Part shown: positions 23,061 through 33,300 of the stretch, piece by piece
Numbering within the stretch: the first letter of the stretch is position 1
How the letters are laid out: every line of letters starts with the position of its first letter
Assembly (NCBI GenBank): GCA_003313425.1
Contig: NHZP01000027.1
Span: 186,001-250,000 of the forward strand
DNA: 64,000 nucleotides
Origin: Pseudopyrenochaeta lycopersici
Lineage: Eukaryota > Ascomycota > Dothideomycetes > Pleosporales > Pseudopyrenochaetaceae
Reading direction: 5' to 3'
Program-made: the position numbers and the translations under genes
The notes under the pieces: model-generated
Seen by the model: only the letters and a program-made list of their open reading frames with translations
What the model was told of the DNA's origin: nothing
Databases searched by the model: none

Positions 23061-24906
23061 ATACTATCTTAAAAGTAAGCAGCTTTACTAAAGTATATCT
23101 AAACTTTACTTATATAATAAGTAAAACTCTAACGTAGCTTAGTAACTAAAAGATATTAAGCCTAAATAGTACTATTTTACTACTTCTTTTATAGTAAAAG
23201 GATATCCTATCTAGTATCTTTTAGTAAGTATCTAATTCAAGTAATATTTACTTTAAATCCTTTTTTAATAAATTAAGAGGTACTAATCTAAAATTAGAGA
23301 AAGGCTTTAGGAAGTTTAAGAGCTAAATTAATATTTTTTATATTAATTAGTAAAAAGAATAAGACTCTAAGTAAAAGCTATAAGAAAGAGTAAGTAAGTT
23401 ATAAGATTATATTACTAAAAATTAAAGTAAGACTTTTAGCGCGTCTCTTAGTTTAATTATAATAGCTATTAGGTATTAAACTTTTATATAAAGTTAAATT
23501 ATACTTCTAGTACTTTTAATATAACAATTAGCTATAATTATACTTACTAACTCGTTATAGGTAAGTAAGGCTCCTATTTTAAGCTAAGACTAGCCTCTTT
23601 ATCTCTATATACTTTAGCTAGGCGTTATTCTTACCTCCTAATTACTCTTAAAGAATTTTTTCTACTCTTTCTCTAACTCTACTTATCTCTTATTATACTA
23701 CTTCTAAGTTATCTACTTATTTTCTAACTAATTATAATAGAGCTTAATTTCTTTATTATTATTAGCCTCTTTCTTATACTTATTACTATTACTTCTTATA
23801 ATATATAGCATTTTACTATTATATACCTTGCCCTTAAGCTCTAGAATAAGCGTAGGTTTATATTATCTAAAGTAATTAGTATATAAACGTAATAAAAGAA
23901 TATAATAATCTTACTTCTATCTCTAATCTTTTACTATTACTAACTCCTTTACTATAAGTTCCTTAATAAACTATAGCCATTCTACTTTAGCTTTAGTACT
24001 CTTAAAAGAATTACTTTTAAGTTTTTTTTACCTATCTTAATAATTTTAACGTAGAAGCTTTTTAAGAATTCTACTACTACTAAAAACTTATTTATATCTA
24101 TAGCTTTAAATTTCTAGAGTAGAAGTAGCTAAACTTTTATACTTTTAATTATCTTTTAACTTTCTTAGAGCTCTTTTATACTACTTCCTATTAACTTTGA
24201 AGTAAATCTTTTTCTACTTCTTATAGACTTAGCTAAATATAGTATATAACTATTTAGCTAACTATTATAAGAAAGAGTTTATAATAAATAACTATTATAA
24301 CTTACTACTCTTATTATCCTTAAATCGCTTATCTACTAGCTTTTCCTACTTAGTATTAATAAATATACCTTAGTTATTCTTGGATAAAGATTTCTAAGAT
24401 TATAGTTTTTTAAGCTTTATATTTAGCTAATATTTTATAAAATAATCTAATATCTTAGCCTTCTTAATAGCCTACTCTTCTATATTACGCAAAGTAGCTT
24501 AATAGCTCTATTAGATAGTATAAGCAGTATTACTAAGCTCTCCTTAAATAATATTTTAAGATTTATAAGTTAACCTGTTTATAAACTAGCCTAACTACGC
24601 AATAAGAAAATATAATTAACTTTATCCTATTTAGTTATAAAACTTTATATAATTTAGTATATACTATAATAAAAGGCTAAGATTATTACTTTAGTGAGCT
24701 CTATCTATTACTCTTACTTAAAACCTTTAAGTATTTTAATTTTAAAAAGTAAGCTCTTAGAAGAATTTATATCTTTAACTAGCTATTCTTAGATTAGTAT
24801 AAAGCTTAGTATATAAAAACTATAATAATTAAATATAATTCATTACTTTAAAGTTTATATTATTATAGTAGAAATAAAAAGAAATAGAGAGTTAAGGTGC
24901 AAGGCA
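23061..24906. other. AT-rich RIP-mutated relic, unclassified
   Basis: Continuous with 21858-22930 across the solo LTR. Heavily degenerate, with no readable domain. It may be the upstream part of the transposon whose transposase C-terminus lies at about 25183-26340. Confidence 0.4.
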
Positions 24907-25152
24907 AGTAGAGGTAAAGGTAATGGTAAGAGACCTAGGCGTAGGTTACTTTTATACTATATTTACTTTCTTCTTAGCTATATTAAAAAAACTAATATAG
25001 CTATAAAATTAGTATTATTCAAAAGCGTGCTTTAAGCTTTACTAGATAGTTAGGTATTATAATATTTTATTATAGGAATAATATTTTATATAGCTAGGAA
25101 GTTAATTACGTTAGTAAATAGTGTAGACCTAAATTCTACCTTTACCTCTACT
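24907..25152. repeat. Short element with 16-bp inverted ends
   Basis: AGTAGAGGTAAAGGTA at 24907-24922 is exactly complementary to 25137-25152. The 214 bp between are AT-rich. This looks like a MITE or the remains of an hAT-type element; flanking duplications are not evident. Confidence 0.5.
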
Positions 25153-25182
25153 ACTTAATAGCTAGGCCTAGTATAGCTTAAA

Positions 25183-26340
25183 CAGGTGTTTAATCGCGAG
25201 ACAAGAGTAAAGGCTAAGTAATCTTAGAGGCTGCTTATCCTTAACAGCTATAGATCTTATGTATCTATAGATTTTATAGACTACTGCGATAAGAACAAGA
25301 TCCTCCTTACTATCTATCCTCCTTACTTAACCTACACGCTTTAGCCGCTTAACGTCTGCATGTTTACGCCTCTTACAGCTGCTTACTATTATAAGCTATC
25401 TAGCTTTATAGAGTAGGCCTAGGGCATTAGCTTAATTACTAAGCGAGATTTCTTTTAACTCTTCTATTAAGCCTAGAGCTTATCTTTTACTAAGTACGCT
25501 ATCCTTAAAGCTTTTAAAGCTATAAGGCTCTCGCCTTTTAACCCTAACGCTATCCTCGCATAATTTAAAGTAGCACTAAGCAGTAATCCTAGGCACTTAT
25601 TAAGTAAGAGCTTCTCCTCTATACTTAGTATAAGCGACTAGAGAAAGATAGAGAGGCTGCTAAGGTAAGCTGTAGATAATATCTATAATAATAAGTTAAA
25701 GAAGCTTAGCTAATCTCTCTACGCTATCTTAGTCTAAAATACTCTACTTTAATATAAGAATTTATAGCTTAAAGAAGCTCTTAGTAATAAGTAGAAGCGT
25801 AAGAAGCGTAGTAAGGCCTTACTCCTTAAGTTTCCCTAGGATTATAATAGTAGTGTAATATTCTAGTCACTCTTAAAAGTTAAGGCTGCTCGCGAGCGCT
25901 AAAGGTAAAAAGACGCCGCAGTATAGTAGCTATAACACTAAAAAAGTAAAGCTATAAGGCTTCGCGAGTAATAGAAGCTTACTAAGGCTAAACTACTTAA
26001 ATAGAGGTAAAAGATAAAGATTACAGCTAAAGAGAAGCAAGATAGTAAGAAGGCCTTAAAGATAGCTTAGTAAGAGGAGGTAAAAGTTACTAAGGAGATT
26101 TAGAAATAACTTTAGCAAGATATAAAGATATCTAAAAAAAGTAAGAAGTAAATCTTTAAGCTAAGTAGAGCTAAAGAGGTAGTAGTAGTTAAGGAGGAGC
26201 CTATTATTATATAAGACGCTGTAGTAGCTACTTCTTATTAAGGGCGACTAATTAAGCTACTATAGAGGCTGCTTATATAATCTAGCACTGCGAAACTATT
26301 ATATATAGTACTATAAGCTTACTACTAAAAATTCTCGCTA
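25183..26340 (+). pseudogene. Pogo/Fot1-like (DDE_1) transposase, C-terminal part, RIP-mutated
   Basis: Plus-strand frame with internal stops reads RLLILNSYRSYVSIDFIDYC, then DKNKILLTIYPPYLTYTL and PLNVCMFTPL. This matches the DDE_1 domain of Pogo/Fot1 transposases (LLILDGHGSH...YC....I.LL.LPPHSTH.LQPLDVG.F.PL), with the catalytic Asp changed to Asn. Downstream AIRLSPFNPNAIL and a long Lys/Glu-rich tail also fit the family. All internal stops are TAG/TAA. The N-terminus and TIRs were not found. Region 26341-26534 beyond it is moderately GC and unassigned. Confidence 0.72.
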
Positions 26341-26534
26341 TAATATATTTTATATGTGGCTGTAGAGCCTCATTTAGTTTAGTAGTTGCATTGGTTTTTG
26401 CGTGCGAGCCGTAGGGACGTGCGCGTGGTGGTAGAACACGTTATTAAGTAAGATAAAGTTTAAGTGCTTTCGGCGAATAGTTGGCTTGCGAAGGATTGAT
26501 GAGTAGGGCAACGTCTCCAGAGCATGAACGATGT

Positions 26535-26744
26535 TGTCAGACAGAATGCTGAAATGCGCTTAGCAGAAATTGATGATCGAGATCATGGATCAAAAAGGAT
26601 GATTGTTGTTGTTCGTGTTCTGTCCCCCGCTTTCTCCTAACTCTCCTCTGCTTCCGGAGGTTCCGCAGATCGTAGTAGTTATCAGTCCTACTATTCATAG
26701 CTCTTTCCTATGCAGTACATCTAAGCTTCTCCTTGTATCTGACA
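26535..26744 (-). mobile_element. Copia solo LTR (210 bp)
   Basis: Minus strand starts TGTCAGATACAAGGAGAAGC and ends CATTCTGTCTGACA. It is related to the LTRs of the Copia element at 16337-21815 (shared GGAACCTCCGGAAGCAGAGG core) and closer to the copy at 28850-29063. Flanks GATGT and GTTGT differ at one base, so a target duplication is possible but not exact. Confidence 0.75.
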
Positions 26745-26924
26745 GTTGTGTGCGTGCCTAGCGGCAATTGAGGGGGAGCACTGCCCTCATCGAGGGGGAG
26801 TGTCAAGATGGGCGATGAAGACAGTGGTCATGTGACCTTGTCCGCATGACTAATTAGCGTCATTACTTAGTCTCAGGCCCAGCTTGATTAATGAGCCAGC
26901 TCTTACACCCCCCAAGTTTTGACA
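26745..26924 (+). mobile_element. Copia 3' remnant: polypurine tract plus 124-bp LTR, copy 2
   Basis: 26745-26800 is internal sequence with two purine tracts, TTGAGGGGGAGC and ATCGAGGGGGAG, the second directly followed at 26801 by TGTCAAGATGGGCGATGAAG. The LTR ends CCCAAGTTTTGACA at 26924. A polypurine tract adjoining TG is the standard 3' LTR border and identifies the 124-bp repeats as LTRs, in plus orientation here. The gene for a Zn2Cys6 factor begins 18 bp further on. Confidence 0.8.
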
Positions 26925-26942
26925 ACAATAATATATCTAGGC

Positions 26943-28448
26943 ATGAATCACCAGGCACAAACACCTTTGAGAATGCCAGCACGAGCCAAGCGCGAAATAA
27001 CCCGCACTCGAACAGGCTGTTGGACCTGTCGGGCGCGTCGAAAAAAATGCGATGAGACACGGCCGCTATGCAACCCCTGTCTAGACCTTGGCCTTCCCTG
27101 CGAGGGCTATGGAGTTCGCTTGAAGTGGACGATTCATCGAAAACCCCGCATTACTTTCCGTGCATCTCGCAGCCGTGGAGTGCGGATCTCTCCAGTACCC
27201 AGGGACAGCATTATGTTGGGTTCAGATTCTATCAACCAAGATACCAATACACATGAAGAGCTGCTCCTGCAACATCTGGGCCATGACGTCTTTCACTCGC
27301 TTTCGAAATTAGAGAAGGAAGTTTTATACGATTGTGGGCGATTCCTTAAGTTTATGAGGTCCTTTTCAGCTAACAGTGGAACAGTCGCCGATTGGGGTGC
27401 TGCAACACTTGGCTCGACATATGCGACAGGCGTAGAAAGCTTCAGTGAGAACCTCTGCGGATGTGCGAGTTCGAAGTCGATGCTCTTAAATTGCCTGACG
27501 TATCAAATTACGCTTGATCCTAAGCATGCTCAATATGTCGATCAGTACTACTGCCAAAGCCTTGAGCAATTTCGACACGAGCTTTCAGACCCAAAGAGTC
27601 TGGACGATGAAATGATACCATACGCAGGATTGATGCTCTGCTCTATCAGTGTAAGCGTGGGCTTCCAATTTCTCACTCCTTCCAATTCCGATGAGGTTAA
27701 AAGATTACAGATGAACCGAGCTATGCCGTGGACTGTCCACCTTAATGGCATTGCCGCGATGCTTCAGGAGAGAGGGATATTCGAAACGCCCACCGATGAT
27801 GTGAAAGAACTCATTGCCTTGATTGGTGTCCTCGATCTCCCAACTCACACTATCGGGCGCCAAAATAAGCACTTACATGTGTGGTACAACCATTGCCAAC
27901 ACCAAAGCGGTATCGAAGAGGTGACTGGACTGCCCTGCAGTTTAGTGAGTTTATTCGCCTCAGTCATGGAACCCGACGTCGAAGAACGCTTGCTTCAATG
28001 GCCAGGAGAACCAGGTGAGCCGACGCCATGCAAGATTTGGGATGCAGCGCGTTGTGCCGGAATCATCACGGCAAGAGAGTTTCGAGCAAGCCACGGGACC
28101 TCTCTTAGCCAAAATTCGCAGCGGTTAACGCCTTCGATTGTATCTGCAGTGCACCGCATTCTCTTCATTTTGCACGAGCTGCAAGAGGAGATGAGGCATG
28201 AAACATTTCCTGGAAGACAGGCTCTTTTATTTCCCCTGGTTGCTGCGGGATCCCAGTCCACTGCCTTGACTGCTGATGACCAAGTTTTCATCGAAGAATG
28301 CATCAATGCGCTTGCAGGTGGCTCATTAGATAGCGACCCATATTATAGAGCGGCGGCCTTTGCATTGAAAGAATGCTGGGCAAGTGACGGCCAGAGATCG
28401 CTTCAACAAGTCTCCAAAGATCTTGGTCTTGAACTTTCTCTTTTTTAA
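26943..28448 (+). CDS. Zn2Cys6 fungal transcription factor (Fungal_trans_2 type)
   Basis: Single exon, 501 residues from ATG 26943. A TTG start further upstream would lie inside the LTR and is rejected. The N-terminus holds the binuclear zinc cluster: Cys26, 29, 36, 43, 46, 53 (C-x2-C-x6-C-x6-C-x2-C-x6-C; GCWTCRARRKKCDETRPLC), preceded by basic residues. Such domains bind CGG half-sites in nuclear DNA. The remainder resembles the fungal-specific factor domain (Fungal_trans_2): HELSDPKSLDDEMIPYAGLM, HLNGIAAMLQERGIFETP, TIGRQNKHLHVWYNHCQ, GLPCSLVSLFASV, WDAARCAGIITAREF. No stops or frameshifts and normal base composition, so it seems intact. It is isolated between repeat blocks, with no neighbouring target cluster. 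Its immediate upstream sequence is an LTR, so its native promoter is probably lost or replaced. Confidence 0.9.
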   Translation: MNHQAQTPLRMPARAKREITRTRTGCWTCRARRKKCDETRPLCNPCLDLGLPCEGYGVRLKWTIHRKPRITFRASRSRGVRISPVPRDSIMLGSDSINQDTNTHEELLLQHLGHDVFHSLSKLEKEVLYDCGRFLKFMRSFSANSGTVADWGAATLGSTYATGVESFSENLCGCASSKSMLLNCLTYQITLDPKHAQYVDQYYCQSLEQFRHELSDPKSLDDEMIPYAGLMLCSISVSVGFQFLTPSNSDEVKRLQMNRAMPWTVHLNGIAAMLQERGIFETPTDDVKELIALIGVLDLPTHTIGRQNKHLHVWYNHCQHQSGIEEVTGLPCSLVSLFASVMEPDVEERLLQWPGEPGEPTPCKIWDAARCAGIITAREFRASHGTSLSQNSQRLTPSIVSAVHRILFILHELQEEMRHETFPGRQALLFPLVAAGSQSTALTADDQVFIEECINALAGGSLDSDPYYRAAAFALKECWASDGQRSLQQVSKDLGLELSLF

Positions 28449-28849
28449 GGCAGTTGCCGATATTGAGAAATAGCAGGGCGGTCAACAACCAATTTGACCA
28501 GGCTTCGGTAGGTGAGTAGGACTCATTACTGGATGATCACCCATCAGCCGTAACTGATTGAATTAGTAGAGTTTTTTCAGCCTACTTGATAGTAAATCGA
28601 CTTCAATTGATCAATTGATTTGTAAGGAAGAGCAAAATACATACAAACTACTATACAGGCTGGTCCCAATCGCATAAGCCGTATCGGCGCCCCAGTTCAT
28701 CATCGGTCAACGCCAGACATGGTGATACTAATATATCAGTTCCAAAATGCTTATCCCCATATACTAGTATTACCGAAATCCCTATAACGTGTTTCCCAAG
28801 CGAGCGCCGCAGCTGAATTTACTAGGGAAAATCAAAAATCTACGGTTCT
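28449..28849. other. Downstream region of the transcription factor gene
   Basis: Non-repeat sequence of ordinary composition with no coding signal; it should contain the polyadenylation region of the transcription factor gene. It ends at the LTR starting at 28850. Confidence 0.5.
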
Positions 28850-29063
28850 TGTCAGATATAAGGAGAAGCTCAGAAGTACCGCATAGGAAAGAGCGATAAT
28901 AGTAGGACCGATAACTATTGCTGATCTACGGAACCTCCGGAAGCAGAGGAGCTATAGAAGAAAGCAGGAGACAGAACACCATCAAGACAATCAATGATCA
29001 ACACATAATCTATTATCGCCATCATCAATTTCTGCTAAGCGCATTTCAGCATTTTATCTGACA
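28850..29063 (+). mobile_element. Copia LTR (214 bp) with adjacent internal remnant
   Basis: Starts TGTCAGATATAAGGAGAAGC and ends GCATTTTATCTGACA. The following ATTAAGAGTCTCAC (29064-29077) is the same string that borders the 5' LTR of the Copia element at 21653 (minus strand), so this is a 5' LTR with the first bases of the internal region rather than a clean solo LTR. Confidence 0.78.
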
Positions 29064-29187
29064 ATTAAGAGTCTCACTCGTACATGGGCACCGTAGCCTG
29101 TTATTTGTAACCGTTTTCGTTATAACGGATTTCGAGCGCCATTCTGCGAATCCTGTTATAACCGTTTTGATGTTGCGAAAAGGCTAG

Positions 29188-29238
29188 TGAGATTTGTCCC
29201 CCTTTTGAGATTTGTCCCTCCTTTGAGATTTGTCCCCC
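29188..29238 (+). repeat. Tandem repeat, three units of about 18 bp
   Basis: Three copies of TGAGATTTGTCCC(C/T)C(C)TTT in a row. Reverse complement units (GGGACAAATCTCA) look like the ends or subterminal repeats of fungal Tc1/Pogo elements, but no partner end was found. Confidence 0.7.
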
Positions 29239-30007
29239 GCGCCAGTGCTAGTGGAAATTATTCACTCAACCTAGCCTAGCGCGTAATCTATGAACGCGAC
29301 ACCGTCGGCACTAAAACAGCGCGTCTTCGTAGCACGCAGGATTATGCACAGGAGACTGTGGTATTAAGGTTATTATTAGTCGTCTATATCTTAATATAGA
29401 AGATATCGCACCTCCTCTGGATCTTATTTAAGACTCCTATAAAGAAGCACATAGAGCCCTTAAAATACATAGTATATAGTATAGCTACAGGTTTATTCTT
29501 AAGCAGAGTAAACCTTATAATTCTAATATTAAAATATAATATTACTATTACTATAATTAATTTAGAAGCTACTAGTTAAGCGTAATAATACTAAGTATAA
29601 GTACATAGATAACAGGATACCCCTTTAAACTTATTATCTTTAATATAAAGTATAATAGCTAGTAGAAGTTAGAGGTTTAAGATAAGTATTATAATTACTC
29701 TTAATCTATTAACTCTAGCCCGTATAATATTTATTATAGGCGTATATTAGTATAGAAAGGAGTAATTAAGTTAATAACCTATACTAGGGCGCAGCTAATA
29801 TAAATACTAGCTATAATTTAAAGAGAAGACTAAGATATACTAGTCTCTATAACTAATATCTAAAGGAAGAGGAAAGTAATTTAAGAGAAATACTTAAATA
29901 AGAGAAGTCTAACAGAGATATTACTAGATAACTTATCTATAGTAGACTAGATCTTTACTATTAAAAAGGATAATAATAATTATATATAAAATCTCTTCTT
30001 TAGCTAC
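29239..30007. other. AT-rich relic, insertion target of Gypsy A
   Basis: Becomes increasingly TA-rich after about 29360. No domain recognised. Sequence continues on the far side of Gypsy A at 43905. Confidence 0.4.
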
Positions 30008-30309
30008 TGTAAGGCGGTCAACACGCACAGTTAGGACGGACTTAGTTAAAGAAACTCAATTTAAAAGGAAATGGACAAAATAGCAGATACTTCTCACCTT
30101 TAGGGGAGAGGTGCTGCCTATATACATAAGCTAGAGCAGGCTAGTCCCGATCCAGTTATCTAGCTAGGTAAAAGGTAAGAGGTAAGAGTTACCTTTCACC
30201 TGCGTCTAGTAACTTAGCAGGATCGTTACCTTTTACCTACGTCTAGTAACTTAGAAGGATTAAACCCTTTTACCTGCGTCTAGTAACCTAAAAAGATTAA
30301 ACCCTAACA
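30008..30309 (-). repeat. 3' LTR of Gypsy A
   Basis: Plus strand starts TGTAAGGCGGTCAACACGCA and ends AAACCCTAACA. Contains four imperfect repeats of ACCT(T/G)CGTCTAGTAAC type. Differs from the right LTR mainly by transitions. Confidence 0.9.
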
Positions 30310-33300
30310 CAACCCCCCCCCTTTAAAATAGTAAGGGCCTCTAAACTAAGAGATAAAAATTTAAGATAAAATATAAGAAAACTATTTACTACTAAGTCTC
30401 TCTAACTTAGTAAATCTAGTAATAAGCTTTATATAGCGCTGCGCATGTCTAAACAGTTTTCTATACAAAATTACTAAGCTCTAGGGTGTTTTCTAACACT
30501 TCTACCCTATAAAGTAAAAACAAAACCTAAAGACCTTTATATAATATATATAAGAGTAACCTTTATAATTTTTATTTAGTTATAAGGTCCCTAGACGTAG
30601 CGCGTAAAGCAAGGCGCACTACATAGAGTAAGGGTAAAGGCGAGTAATTTTAAGGCTACAGATGCGCGAATTAAGGCTAAAGGCGCGTAAATTAAGGCTA
30701 GAGGCGCGTAAATTAAGGCTGCAGACGTGTAACCTAAGGCGAGGCCGCGTAAATTAAAGCGCGCTAACTTAAGCAAAACCTTTTAGATACCTTCGTCGCT
30801 GCTAAGATACTCTTCTGTAGCTAGCTTATCCTTATTAAGTAGTAACTAATTTAGAGGTATACAATAAGTAGGTAGCTTAGGCTTATTAGGCTGTCGCTAA
30901 TAAAATAGATAAGCGTTATAGTTGTTAGAGTACTTAGTTACTAGGTACTAGGTAGGTTTTAGGTATCTAGTCTATTTAATTAGGTACTGCCACTCGCGCT
31001 TTTAGCAGCCTTTAATACTAGTTTACTAGTAATTAAGAAAATTATTAATAAGCTACTTATCTTAAACCTCGCTGTTAGGATTAATTACCTTAATAGCTAC
31101 TAGCTAAGCTAGCGCTTGATCTAGAAGCCCTTTTAAAGGCGTAGGCTAAAGAAGCTTAAGGTAAAATATAAGAAAAACTCTGCTACCTAATATATCTAGT
31201 AGAAGGTCTAATTAATACGCCTAGCTATTATACATAACTTTTATAATACTGTAAAGCCCTACCTACTTAAGGTCTAGCTTCTTTAATTCCTATTTAGTAG
31301 ACTAGTTAATTATATTAACTATAACTTAGTTTCTAATAGCGTACTTTAGTACTAATTAGTAAGAGGTGTTAGCGTAGTAAGCTTATTCCTATTAAGCCTA
31401 TAGTATTTATTCTTATAAATAAGTAACTAGGTCAGCGTAAGTATTTATAAGCTTATCTACCTAGATTTTATTACTAGCTGCAGCGCTACTAAGCTTTTTA
31501 TTGTAGTTTTCCCTTAGGTATATACTACTATAAGGGTAATATCTAATATCTATAAAGAATAGCATTATACCTGTAGAGGCGTTAACTATATTATTAGCCT
31601 AAAACTTAGCAACGTAAAGCTAGGCAGCTTAGTTAGTTTACGCGTATTTAATATACTAATAAAGATAAATTTCTAAGGCTTAATTTACCTACTTAGTCTG
31701 CCTGTCTATTTTAAGGTAATAGGCTGTTAACAAGTACTATTAGATACGCAGTCGCTTATAGACCTGCCTCTAAAACTAACTAACAAAATTTAAACTATAG
31801 TTAGAGATAATACTAAGGAGAATACTATATAATTTAAAGACCTTTATAAAGTACCTAGCAGCTTTAGCTATAGTATAGCTATACATAAGGAAAAAATACT
31901 ATCTTTTTATAAGGCGGTCTATAATAACGAGGATATTCTTAAAAGTACAGCTATCTAGCTAAGAGGTAGGTAAATCTAAAATAAAATTAACTAAAATTTC
32001 TGTCTAGCGTCTATAAGGCACTATCAGTAGCTATAAGTAACTATGCTTGCTATCCTAAGGGCTTTTTATTTAGTAATCAGTAGCGCACGCGTTATAATAC
32101 TATTTAATTAACAGGTGCATCTTTAGCTAGTAATACTGCAAGTATAAAAGGAAGAACATGTTGCGAAGGCCCTTAGAACTAGCGATTTAATAGTTATAAT
32201 ATAACTTTATAATGTATTAGCGCAACTATAAGTTAGGAGGCATGTAAAGCCTAGCCTTATCTATCTATAGGCGTTAGGAAGCTCCTTTACTTATACTTAA
32301 TAGGTCTGCAGCAGAGAAATAGTAGCTATTCTTATAAAACTATAATAGTAATTTAGTAGTTTCTATATTAATAGCTTTAAAGGCCTTTTTAGCTATAGCG
32401 TTATTAGCGTACGTAGCGTCTAGGATTTCTTCTATTAACTAATAGTCGTCCTTATAATAAGGTAGTAAAGGATCTATTATACTATTAATAGGCGTAGGAT
32501 TATTATTATTATTATTAAATTCTATAGGAAAGTCTGTTTTACGAGCGTAGGTAAAGTAAAATTATACTACCTTAGCTTATTCTTAAGATATTTGGTCTAA
32601 GGACTTAGGTTAACTAAGGGCTAAGGCGCGTAAGGCTGTTATAACTGCTAGTTACATACTTAGAGAGAGCACTTAGAGTCTAAGAATAGTAGCCCGTGTA
32701 CTATAATAAGAGTCTTCTACGTTTATTAGGGTATCTTAAGGTTAATAGCTTAAAGTATCTGCTTTACTATTAGTTTCCCTAGAAGTATAGATAATCTTAA
32801 AGTTAAACTAGCTAAGAAATAAAGACTACTATACTTACTATTAGCTAAATCTTTTAGTTATTATAAACTATTATAGTTTCTTATAGTCTATTATTACCTA
32901 TATTAGTTAAGAAGAGCCTATAAGTTTAGGCTCCTATTCCTTAAATACCTATATAATTACTATAAGTTTAAGATTATAAATAATATAGTTATACTCTACT
33001 AAAGAGTATTTCTTTAAAAAGAAAGTAATAGGTTATAAGATGTCTTTATTATTATATTACTTTATAACTCTACCTAAAGCCTATCCTAACGTATTAGTAA
33101 AGATGTAGATTTACTTAGTAAGATTAAAATACTTTAATACTACACTTATATAAAATACTACTTTAAGAGCCTTAAAAGCTTTTACTTCCTTCTCTCTTTA
33201 TATAATTAGCTTATAATAAACCTTCTTATAAGCAAGTTTATTAAGATTACTACTTCTCTTTTCTATAATAGTAGCCTTAATAAGGCGTGTAAGTAGTAAC

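Noticed and set aside
26919..26942. Upstream TTG start for the transcription factor
   Set aside because: It lies within the LTR; the first ATG at 26943 gives a normal N-terminus before the zinc cluster.
29188..29238. CRISPR-like array
   Set aside because: Three adjacent units without unique spacers, in a eukaryotic genome; a simple tandem repeat.
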